A stretch of 34,257 nucleotides of DNA from CAYJBP01 sp964368605. Its GTDB lineage: Bacteria > Bacillota > Dehalobacteriia > UBA4068. The position numbers were made by a program, and so were the translations under genes. Positions 16,771-23,999 of this stretch are shown one piece after another (position 1 is the stretch's first letter; each line of letters begins with the position of its first letter). The notes beneath the pieces were generated by a model. It ran no database searches and had not been told where the DNA came from. It worked only from the letters and a program-made list of their open reading frames with translations. Where the stretch lies: contig CAYJBP010000013.1 of the NCBI GenBank assembly GCA_964368605.1, positions 1-34,257 on the forward strand, read 5' to 3'.

Positions 16771-17990
16771 CATTATCATTATCCATCCTATTTGTATTAT
16801 CTTTTATCGCTTATCATTTTACTTTTTTCTCCTATTGTGCCTATATTTTTAATACAAATAGGTTTCCTAAAGTGGCAGGAATTGTCTGCGGTGCAATCAA
16901 TCTTTCTTCTTGGATTCTTTATATCTATTTTTTACCGATTAAATTCGAACCGCTTTCGATATTTTTAAGTATTATTATCTTAATATTAGAAACAAAAATA
17001 GTCTTTAAAGCCAATTTAATTCAAATGCTCTTTATTGCGGTAACTTTTACTATTAATTTATTTGCCAAACGAATAGCCGTTTTGGCTATTACAGCCATCT
17101 ATTTTGATGGCATAATAACAGAGGTAATGAGCGATATTAGAATTAGCCTGATAGTTTCTATTTTGTGTTTTATGGCTTCGGTTTCCACAATCCAACTTGC
17201 CCGAAAGTCCATACCCCGCAACTCGCTCGACACCATTCTTTCGGATAATAAAAACCTGGCCTTTTTAACAACGGCATATTTTATCTTATTTGCAACATTA
17301 TTTGTATTTTTACTTAATATTGGCCTTGAAGAAAGCCCTTCTTTCTTAAGTTTTTATGTAATCTTGGGCCTTATAACAATAAGCGCCTTTGCAGTATTTA
17401 TTATATTTGCCTATAACCTGGCCGAGCTTAGGATTCAAACCGAAACCTATAAAAGGTTAAGCCAAAAAAATACAGAAGACTTAGAAAAACTTAAAGATTT
17501 AGAGCAAGTAGCAATTAAGGATACCCTTACTTATCTGTATACAAGGGATTATGCAGATCAATTAGTAAAAACCATGATTGAACAAAATCAGCATTTCTTT
17601 GTAGCCTTTGTTGATATCGACGGCCTTAAAACCGTAAATGATGATTATGGCCATGAAGAGGGCGATTTTTATATTAAAACCGTGGCCGAAATTTTACAGG
17701 ATTACTTTAAAGAAGATTCCGTTTGCCGATACGGTGGCGACGAAATGGTTATCATTGGCCTATGCCAAGCCGAAGACGAAAGAACCAAAAAGCTTATTCA
17801 AAGCTATAAGGCTGTTACCGGTATTCCCAAAATGTATAGCAAGCCTTATATAACCTCGATAAGCTATGGCATGGCCGTTAAGCATCCCAATGAAGCAATA
17901 GAGGCCACCGAGCTAATTGCCATTGCCGATGCCCGTATGTACGAATTAAAACAAAGCAATCGTAAGCATCGCAAGGTTGTTTCGGTATAG
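16767..17990 (+). CDS. Second membrane GGDEF protein, variant GGDEM, no I-site
   Basis: 407 aa and a paralogue of the preceding protein. It has the same layout: about six membrane segments, a linker, then a GGDEF domain from about residue 240. Conserved parts are DTLTYLYTRDYA and FVDIDGLKTVNDDYGHEEGD. The signature reads RYGGDEMVII, so the catalytic Glu is kept but the final Phe is Met. At the inhibitory-site position the sequence is FKED, so the Arg of RxxD is missing and feedback inhibition is unlikely. Its ATG overlaps the previous stop and a GAGGAGG site lies at 16751-16757, so translation is coupled. It may be an uninhibited cyclase or a partner subunit of the first. Confidence 0.85.
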   Translation: MTLSLSILFVLSFIAYHFTFFSYCAYIFNTNRFPKVAGIVCGAINLSSWILYIYFLPIKFEPLSIFLSIIILILETKIVFKANLIQMLFIAVTFTINLFAKRIAVLAITAIYFDGIITEVMSDIRISLIVSILCFMASVSTIQLARKSIPRNSLDTILSDNKNLAFLTTAYFILFATLFVFLLNIGLEESPSFLSFYVILGLITISAFAVFIIFAYNLAELRIQTETYKRLSQKNTEDLEKLKDLEQVAIKDTLTYLYTRDYADQLVKTMIEQNQHFFVAFVDIDGLKTVNDDYGHEEGDFYIKTVAEILQDYFKEDSVCRYGGDEMVIIGLCQAEDERTKKLIQSYKAVTGIPKMYSKPYITSISYGMAVKHPNEAIEATELIAIADARMYELKQSNRKHRKVVSV

Positions 17991-18032
17991 TTCAAGCCCT
18001 TCTTTTTTTGAAAAAAAGCATAAAAAAATTCT

Positions 18033-18070
18033 AAGGGGCTGTCGCTTGTTATAGCGACAGCCCCTTGTTT
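18033..18070. terminator. Bidirectional terminator between GGDEF genes and lyase genes
   Basis: A perfect 14-bp stem (AAGGGGCTGTCGCT at 18033-18046 with its complement at 18053-18066) and a 6-base loop. A T-run follows on the plus strand and an A-run precedes it, so it can stop both converging units. The stem core GGGGCTGTCGC recurs in other terminators of this window. Confidence 0.85.
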
Positions 18071-18074
18071 TTAT

Positions 18075-19169
18075 TTAAATAATTTGTTCTATTAACCCTA
18101 GGCTATAAGACATCTTTTTAGCAGCAGTAAAGCTAAATTCAACATGGTCTTCTTGATTGGCTTTAGTGGCAATATTATCGGCACTAACCTGCCCCGCCCA
18201 AGTGCGGATATCGGCCAATATTTGTTCGGCTTTATCCGGATTATTACTAATTGCCAAAATATCCAAGCCCATTTCCGCAAGGAGAATATTCATTAAATCC
18301 ATCACATAGCCAACCTGGGTATTACTGCAATTACAACCCATAATGGCTTCATAATTATCATTTTCTGTTGCAAATAATAAAGGATTATCGCAGGAAATAT
18401 TATTCTCCTTATTGATAATGCTATCGGCAAAATCAATTATCGATTGATAGGCCGCCTTTTTATCTTTAATTAAGGCGCTATCGCCTAAATTTAAAGCGCT
18501 ATATTGCTCGTAAATATCGGCAAATTTTATCATGTTTAATACGGCAATGGCCTGGGTAACGCTAGAGCCATTCATTTGCGCCAATACCTCTTTGCACTCC
18601 ATATCAAAAGTAGGGCTTAGGCCGGCCTTGGCTAAAGCCTCGCGGGCAGGCATAACCTGGCCTTGATAAATAGCTCCGGCATCGGGAAGCCCTGCCACAG
18701 TCATTATGCACTGCGACATCGGGGCTAAATCGCTAAGGCCGGTAGAGCCTTCGCTATGAATTGTTGGCGCAATATGGGCATTAAATACGCCCAAAATTCG
18801 ATCGATTAAGGCCGGACGAACCGCCGAATAAGCCCTGGCCAAAACATTGGCGCGCACCAAAAGCGCCAAGCGGGCAATATCGGCACTAAAATAGGGGCCA
18901 AAGCCGGCCGAGCTGGTATAAGGCAGGCTTTTATTCCATTCTACATGCATTTCTTTAGGCACAATAACATCCTTTAAATTGCCTAAGCCGGTATTGATGC
19001 CATAAACCGCCGGGGCATCCTTTTCCAGCCAACGCTCGATTTGATTGCGGCTTTTTTGGCAGCGCTCGCGTGCCTCGTCACTAAGCTTAACCTGAGCACT
19101 ATCATCGGCCATTATAGCCTTTACCTGGTCTAACGTTAAGCTGTATCCGTCAATATAATATATAGTCAT
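18075..19169 (-). CDS. Short MIO-less lyase-like subunit A (HAL/PAL superfamily)
   Basis: 364 aa, against about 500 for histidine ammonia-lyase. It keeps the N-terminal half of the fold: VYGINTGLG with Y56 (equivalent to HAL Tyr53), VLAQMNGSS with N200 (HAL Asn195) and KANQEDHVEF with E340 (HAL Glu414). The cofactor loop reads GSTGLSDLAP at 141-150, one residue shorter than GSVGASGDLAP; the Ala-Ser-Gly that forms MIO is not there. The HAL His83 position is Ser. About 50 residues holding the QDPYSLR helix, a later helix and the C-terminal 90 residues are absent. Those parts are present in the gene 9 bp upstream, so I infer a heteromeric enzyme. AGGAGG ribosome site. The substrate is unknown; a non-MIO elimination is proposed. 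Confidence 0.7.
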   Translation of the reverse strand: MTIYYIDGYSLTLDQVKAIMADDSAQVKLSDEARERCQKSRNQIERWLEKDAPAVYGINTGLGNLKDVIVPKEMHVEWNKSLPYTSSAGFGPYFSADIARLALLVRANVLARAYSAVRPALIDRILGVFNAHIAPTIHSEGSTGLSDLAPMSQCIMTVAGLPDAGAIYQGQVMPAREALAKAGLSPTFDMECKEVLAQMNGSSVTQAIAVLNMIKFADIYEQYSALNLGDSALIKDKKAAYQSIIDFADSIINKENNISCDNPLLFATENDNYEAIMGCNCSNTQVGYVMDLMNILLAEMGLDILAISNNPDKAEQILADIRTWAGQVSADNIATKANQEDHVEFSFTAAKKMSYSLGLIEQII

Positions 19170-19178
19170 TTGCGCCTC

Positions 19179-20321
19179 CTATCTTAAATCGCTAACTTCT
19201 TCATTTACGGCAGCTAAAAGCTCCAGGCTATTGATTAATTGCTGACAAGCTATCATATCGGGTGCCATAAAGCGATTTTCTGTCATAAAAGTTACATGTT
19301 CGCGTACCTTTGCCCAGGCTTTGCCTGTGCCTTTGCCAAAATTAAAATCAGGCAATTTATTTTTGACAATATCCATACCCTGAGCAGACATTAGCACTTC
19401 GATGGCCAATACTTTGGCCGTAAAATCCAAAATTTTGATTAACTTAATTACCGCCTGATAAGCAGCCGGTTGATTGCTAATTTTTACCGCTGCATTAGGC
19501 AAGGCCAAAAGCTTTAATTCCGATAAAAGGGCAGCTTGATTAGATTGAGTTACCGGATAGCCATGATTAAGGCCGGCCGCTTGCGGTGCTAAATTAGGCG
19601 CTAGGCCATAAGAGGTGGCCGGGTCTAGCAATCTAAAGGTGCGTCTTTCGCTAATATTGGCTAAATCGGCAAAGCCTGTTGCAACAATATTAGCACTATA
19701 TTCAACAATAAAATTATGAACGCTTAAATTGGCTTTTAAGGCAGTCATATTGGCCTTGGCCCAGCTTAGCATATCCCTAGATCCGCCATGGGTTTGGGCA
19801 GTAGCCCGCAAAGAAATTGCATCCTGTACCCGCGGTTTTTGATCATAGCCAAAGGCATAACGCCCTTCGTCGGTAGTCATTTGGCTGCCGTCAATAATTT
19901 GGCGTACATTATAGGCGCTATCAATTTGCCCCTGATAGGGTCTGGCCAAAGAATGGAGGCGATCGTCAAAAGCCCCCAATTCGCCACGAATGGCTTCTAA
20001 ATTTAGAGCAACGGCAATATCGGCAATTTTTAAATATTGCTCGGCCAGGTAAAAGGCATAATCGGCCAAGCCATTAGCCACAATATTATGGCTTACTATA
20101 AAATCATAATCATCGGCTGTTAATTCTATTTGGCAAATATCGGCCAATTGGGCGGCAAATTGCTGATTAGCCTCGCTTTCCAATACTTGTTTAAAATCCA
20201 AATTAAAGCTTTTAAAATCGCTAAGCAAAGTAGCAGTGGCCTGCTTTAAGCCGGGATTGGGGCTTTGGGCATGCAGCAGGCTTACAATATGAAAAGCCGG
20301 GCAAAGATAATGAGAATTCAT
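19179..20321 (-). CDS. Short MIO-less lyase-like subunit B (HAL/PAL superfamily)
   Basis: 380 aa. It matches the C-terminal two thirds of histidine ammonia-lyase: the helix DFIVSHNIVANGLADYAF (N79 near HAL Asn195), IADIAVALNLEAIRG, VQDAISLR with Q166 and R172 (HAL Gln277 and Arg283; the Tyr280 position is Ile), LANISERRTFRLLDP, AGLNHGYPVTQ and the C-terminal helix VLAIEVLMSAQGMD. It lacks the N-terminal Tyr loop and the whole MIO loop, and the QEDHV motif has become SNQPAAY, losing the Glu. So it carries exactly the elements missing from the neighbouring 364-aa protein. Start at 20321 after AAGGAGGAG. It is 82 bp downstream of the molybdenum subunit gene, with a small dyad between. Confidence 0.7.
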   Translation of the reverse strand: MNSHYLCPAFHIVSLLHAQSPNPGLKQATATLLSDFKSFNLDFKQVLESEANQQFAAQLADICQIELTADDYDFIVSHNIVANGLADYAFYLAEQYLKIADIAVALNLEAIRGELGAFDDRLHSLARPYQGQIDSAYNVRQIIDGSQMTTDEGRYAFGYDQKPRVQDAISLRATAQTHGGSRDMLSWAKANMTALKANLSVHNFIVEYSANIVATGFADLANISERRTFRLLDPATSYGLAPNLAPQAAGLNHGYPVTQSNQAALLSELKLLALPNAAVKISNQPAAYQAVIKLIKILDFTAKVLAIEVLMSAQGMDIVKNKLPDFNFGKGTGKAWAKVREHVTFMTENRFMAPDMIACQQLINSLELLAAVNEEVSDLR

Positions 20322-20343
20322 CGATAAATCTCCTCCTTAATAT

Positions 20344-20372
20344 ATTGCAAAATATCTATATTTACGTGCAAT
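20344..20372 (-). promoter_or_regulatory. AT-rich dyad before the split-lyase genes
   Basis: ATTGCA then AAATAT, two bases, then ATATTT, three bases and TGCAAT: nearly continuous 12-base arms with one 3-base bulge. It lies directly upstream of the ribosome site of the 380-aa lyase gene, in the only sizeable gap (81 bp) of the lyase/hydroxylase series. It may be an operator or an mRNA hairpin setting separate expression of the split lyase. Confidence 0.3.
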
Positions 20373-20402
20373 TAAAACCAAATAAACCTAGCCATAAAAA
20401 CC

Positions 20403-22631
20403 CTACTTTTGCTGCAAAGCTAAATGCTCAATAATAATTTCCGGAGTGGCCGGAAAAGTGGTAATATTGGTATTTAAGGCATGATTGATAGCATTGATAA
20501 TCGCAGGAGCAGGGGCAACAGCTGCAATTTCGCCTACGCTTTTAGCGCCATAGGGAGCAAGCGGCTCGGCCTCCTCGATGGTAATTATCTTTATTGGGGG
20601 CATTTCGCGCGCATTTAAAAGATGATACTTGGAAAAGTTCGTACTTTTGATATTGCCACTATTGCTATATTCGATTTGCTCACGCAAGGCCATGCCCAAG
20701 CTCATATGAGCACCGCCATGAATTTGCCCTTCTACCTGCACAGGATTAATTGATTGACCAACATCCTGTACTATCAAAATATCTTCTATCGCTACATGGC
20801 CAATATATTTATCCACCTTAACTTCGGCAAAAACCACCGCATTAGAGCTGGGATTACCCGGCGACTGAAAACGAGTATAATGCGATAGCATAGCCGAGCA
20901 TTTACCCTCGTATTCGGCGGCAATTTGGCCATAGGTATAAATTTCTTTGCTACCTGCTGCCCAAATATTGCCGTTTTCGCAAATAATTTGATCCGGCGGG
21001 CAATTTTTTAGCTCGCTAAATATATTCTTGATTTTAAGCAGCATTTCCTCCCCGGCTTGTTTGGCAGCACCGCCGCAAACAAAAGTAACACGGCTGGCCT
21101 GAGTACCTGCCGAATCATAGGGGCTGTTTAAGGTATCGGTTTCGGTAATGGCGATATCATTGATATCCACTTTTAAAGCTTCGGCTAAGATTTGCTTTAG
21201 CGAAATCAAAGTGCCGCAACCCTGCTCATGTACGGCCATTTTAAGATAAATGCTATTATCGGGCATAATTCGCAAATCAACATCCATAAAATCGGGGGCT
21301 GCCCCTTTATAGCCATTGCCATGCAAGCCACAGGCCATACCCAGGCCATAAGCATAGCGATCGCAATTTTTGGCGCTTACCGCCGCCCGCCGCTTAAGCC
21401 AATCAAATTGCTCCATGCCCACTTGCAGGCATTTTTTAGCCTGGCTATTACCCATAGCCGGCGCACCGATAGGGTCTAGGCTAAAAGGCTCGAGCATATT
21501 TTTAAGGCGCAGCTCGCAAGGATCTAAACCCAGTTTAAGGGCGGCATTATCCAAATTGACTTCGCTAATAGCATATACTTGCGGGCTACCATAGCCACGG
21601 CAAGCACCGCCATTAATAGTATTGGTATAATAGGTGGTGGCCTCAAATGTTTGATTGGGGATATCATAAAGCCTAAACACCTTTTTGCCCATACCCATCG
21701 CCACCGCCACGGCATTGGTATAATAAGCACCGCCATCAATAGCCGCCTGAATATGACGGCCAATAATTTTGCCATCTTTGGCAAAAGCGGTTTTTACCTT
21801 AATTTTGGTGGCATTACGGCTGCAAGAGCCACGCAAAGCCTCGCTGCGATCCATTGCCAATTTTACCGGGCGACCCAGCTTATAGGTGGCAAAAGCGGCC
21901 AGTGGCTCCAAAAGCATTTGGCCTTTACCGCCAAAAGATCCGCCCATTAAGGCCTTAATTGCCCTAATTTTATTATAGGGTATACCCAAAATATTAGCCA
22001 CATGATACTGCATTCTAAATGCCGTTTGGCAAGGTGTCCAGATTACCAAATTATCAAATTCATCATACTCCGTTAAGCAAATATGCGGCTCGATGGCACT
22101 ATGATGCACCTTGGGCGTATAGCCTTCATCCTCAACAATGCAGGCAGCTTGGGTGGCGATTTGCTCAAAATCACCCACCTTTAGCTCCTTTTCAAAGGCA
22201 ATTTTTTGATTGATAATAGCATCTTCTAGGCTGATAGTTGCCGCTAAATCTTCATATTCCACCTTAATAAGCCGCAAGGCCTTTTGAACAATCTCCAAGC
22301 TTTCGCCCACTACCATAGCCAGGCGATCGCCATCAAAACGGGCGATATCGGTTAATAAATATTCATCCTCGATATCGGCTTGGCCTTGATACCATTTATA
22401 AGGGTTATACTTAATTTTGGGGATATCCTGATGCGTATAAACAGCCACTATGCCGGGCAAAGCCAAAGCCTTGGTGGCATCAATTGTAAACTTGGCATGC
22501 GGCTTGCTGCTGAATAAAATTTTGGCATAAAGCATATCTACTCTTTGCATATCGCAAATATACCTGGCTGTACCTTGGGCTTTTTTAATAGTGTCGTCAC
22601 GAACTATGCTTTTTCCTATATAATTATACAT
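20403..22631 (-). CDS. Molybdenum hydroxylase large (Mo-cofactor) subunit, xanthine dehydrogenase family
   Basis: 742 aa, no signal peptide. The N-terminal aldehyde oxidase/xanthine dehydrogenase a/b hammerhead covers about 1-115 (KAQGTARYICDMQ). The molybdopterin domains carry GGSFGGKGQ, the Mo-site GGACRGYGSPQ, EQGCGTLISLKQILAE, and the base motif GAKSVGEIAAVAP with the catalytic Glu at about 701. Family enzymes hydroxylate a carbon next to ring nitrogen using water, passing electrons through 2Fe-2S and FAD. Its start overlaps the FAD-subunit stop by 1 bp. Purine, nicotinate or imidazole-type substrates are all possible. The lyase-like genes on both sides suggest an imidazole- or thioimidazole-acrylate product rather than hypoxanthine, but this is inference. 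Confidence 0.9.
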   Translation of the reverse strand: MYNYIGKSIVRDDTIKKAQGTARYICDMQRVDMLYAKILFSSKPHAKFTIDATKALALPGIVAVYTHQDIPKIKYNPYKWYQGQADIEDEYLLTDIARFDGDRLAMVVGESLEIVQKALRLIKVEYEDLAATISLEDAIINQKIAFEKELKVGDFEQIATQAACIVEDEGYTPKVHHSAIEPHICLTEYDEFDNLVIWTPCQTAFRMQYHVANILGIPYNKIRAIKALMGGSFGGKGQMLLEPLAAFATYKLGRPVKLAMDRSEALRGSCSRNATKIKVKTAFAKDGKIIGRHIQAAIDGGAYYTNAVAVAMGMGKKVFRLYDIPNQTFEATTYYTNTINGGACRGYGSPQVYAISEVNLDNAALKLGLDPCELRLKNMLEPFSLDPIGAPAMGNSQAKKCLQVGMEQFDWLKRRAAVSAKNCDRYAYGLGMACGLHGNGYKGAAPDFMDVDLRIMPDNSIYLKMAVHEQGCGTLISLKQILAEALKVDINDIAITETDTLNSPYDSAGTQASRVTFVCGGAAKQAGEEMLLKIKNIFSELKNCPPDQIICENGNIWAAGSKEIYTYGQIAAEYEGKCSAMLSHYTRFQSPGNPSSNAVVFAEVKVDKYIGHVAIEDILIVQDVGQSINPVQVEGQIHGGAHMSLGMALREQIEYSNSGNIKSTNFSKYHLLNAREMPPIKIITIEEAEPLAPYGAKSVGEIAAVAPAPAIINAINHALNTNITTFPATPEIIIEHLALQQK

Positions 22632-23482
22632 TAATTAGCCCCCTTTCGGCAATTGGCGAGAGCATCGGCAATAACCCCGATGGCTGCCTCTTTTTTATAA
22701 AAGCGCGAGGAGCGATTGGGGATTAGTTCTAAAATTTGGCGGCGAATAATATCTTTAATTTCGCTAATTTCTATTTGATTGATATCACAGTTTAAAAGGG
22801 AATTTTCTATTAAATCGGCCTGTTTGGGGCAAGCGCCTACCGCACCTAAATAAATACTGGCTTTAGCGATAATATCATCTTTAAGGCTAAGCTTAAGGGC
22901 GCAACCCACTTTAGAAATGGTAACGGTTTGCCTGGCTCCGGCCTTGGCATAGCCCGATAAATCCTTGCTTTTGGGGATAATTATAGCAATAATGGCCTGG
23001 TCTTGCGCCAAATTATTTTTGCCTAAACCGGCCACAATCTCGGCAATAGGCCTATGGCTGATTTGCTGCTTGCTATCGATAATTTCCAGCTCGGCATTGT
23101 AGGCAAAAAGCACGGGCAGGCTATCGGCGCTTTGGCTGGCATTGGCAATATTGCCGCCTAAGGTGGCCAAATTGCGAATTTGCTCCGAACCTACATTATA
23201 AGCAGCCTGCGCCAGGCCCGGCACATAGCTGCGGATTAAGCTATTATTATGCAGCTCGGTCATGGTGATGGCAGCGCCTACTTTGATACTATGCTCGTCC
23301 TCGTTAATTTGTTTTAAGGCGGCAATTTTAGTAATATCAATAATATTACGCTCAAAAATACCTTTTTCGTTAAAGTGAATCATCAAATCGGTGCAGCCGG
23401 CGGCAATAAAGGTTTGCTCGTCTTTAATCTTTAAAGCGGCGCTTAATTCGGCTAAATCGCTCGGGGCAAAATAATTATTCAT
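22631..23482 (-). CDS. Molybdenum hydroxylase FAD-binding subunit
   Basis: 283 aa, the medium subunit of a xanthine dehydrogenase-type enzyme. FAD_binding_5 features are the N-terminal AAGCTDLMIHFNE (cofactor loop) and TLGGNIANASQSADSLPVL around 105-125. The C-terminal CO-dehydrogenase flavoprotein domain includes GAVGACPKQADLIEN. It moves electrons from the iron-sulfur subunit to an unknown acceptor. The start overlaps the end of the 2Fe-2S gene by 4 bp (ATGA), with GAGGTGAGG upstream, so the three subunits are translationally coupled. Confidence 0.92.
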   Translation of the reverse strand: MNNYFAPSDLAELSAALKIKDEQTFIAAGCTDLMIHFNEKGIFERNIIDITKIAALKQINEDEHSIKVGAAITMTELHNNSLIRSYVPGLAQAAYNVGSEQIRNLATLGGNIANASQSADSLPVLFAYNAELEIIDSKQQISHRPIAEIVAGLGKNNLAQDQAIIAIIIPKSKDLSGYAKAGARQTVTISKVGCALKLSLKDDIIAKASIYLGAVGACPKQADLIENSLLNCDINQIEISEIKDIIRRQILELIPNRSSRFYKKEAAIGVIADALANCRKGAN

Positions 23483-23940
23483 GACCTCACCTCGCTTAAT
23501 TGATTAACGGCTTCGACAATTTTTTGATAGCCGGTACAGCGGCAAAGATTACCCTCGATAGCCCGACGAATTTGCAATTCATCGGGATGGGGATTGCTAA
23601 GCAGCAGGGCTTTTACCGACATTATCATCCCCGGGCTGCAAAAACCGCATTGGATAGCACCTTTTTCGATAAAAGCTTGCTGAATTAAATCCAGCTCGCC
23701 ATTTTGAGCCAGCCCTTCGATGGTTAGCAGCGTACAGCCATTTATTTGGCCGGCCAACATTGTGCAGGAAGTAACCGCCTTGCCGTCCACAATAATTGTG
23801 CAAGCGCCACATTCGCCCTCGGAGCAGCCCTCTTTAGCGCCGGTTAGCTTTAAATCATTACGGATAAAATCCAATAGCCTTTGGCCGGGATCGATATCCA
23901 TGGTTTTGGCCAAGCCGTTTATGGTAAATTCGATTTTCAT
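23479..23940 (-). CDS. Molybdenum hydroxylase 2Fe-2S subunit
   Basis: 153 aa, small subunit. The N-terminal plant-type ferredoxin domain has CSEGECGACTIIVDG plus a later Cys (TSC), and the C-terminal helical domain has CGFCSPGMIM and NLCRCTGYQ; all eight cluster Cys are present. A GTG three codons upstream is part of the GAGGTG ribosome site, so the ATG at 23940 is chosen. It starts 59 bp after the stop of the 497-aa lyase gene, with no terminator between them, so all are probably one transcript. Confidence 0.93.
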   Translation of the reverse strand: MKIEFTINGLAKTMDIDPGQRLLDFIRNDLKLTGAKEGCSEGECGACTIIVDGKAVTSCTMLAGQINGCTLLTIEGLAQNGELDLIQQAFIEKGAIQCGFCSPGMIMSVKALLLSNPHPDELQIRRAIEGNLCRCTGYQKIVEAVNQLSEVRS

Positions 23941-23999
23941 TTTGTTCACCTCATTATTTTATTAAAGCGAGCGGCTATAGTTTATCTAAAAAATACCTG

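Noticed and set aside
18075..20321. Single lyase gene broken by a frameshift
   Set aside because: The two proteins overlap in homology (both contain the Asn helix region), each has its own start and AGGAGG site, and neither continues in another frame of the other. Two separate subunits explain this better than one broken gene.
21579..21950. 123-aa open frame antisense to the molybdenum subunit gene
   Set aside because: Shadow frame over conserved cofactor-binding sequence, with low-complexity His/Ile-rich translation and no start signal.
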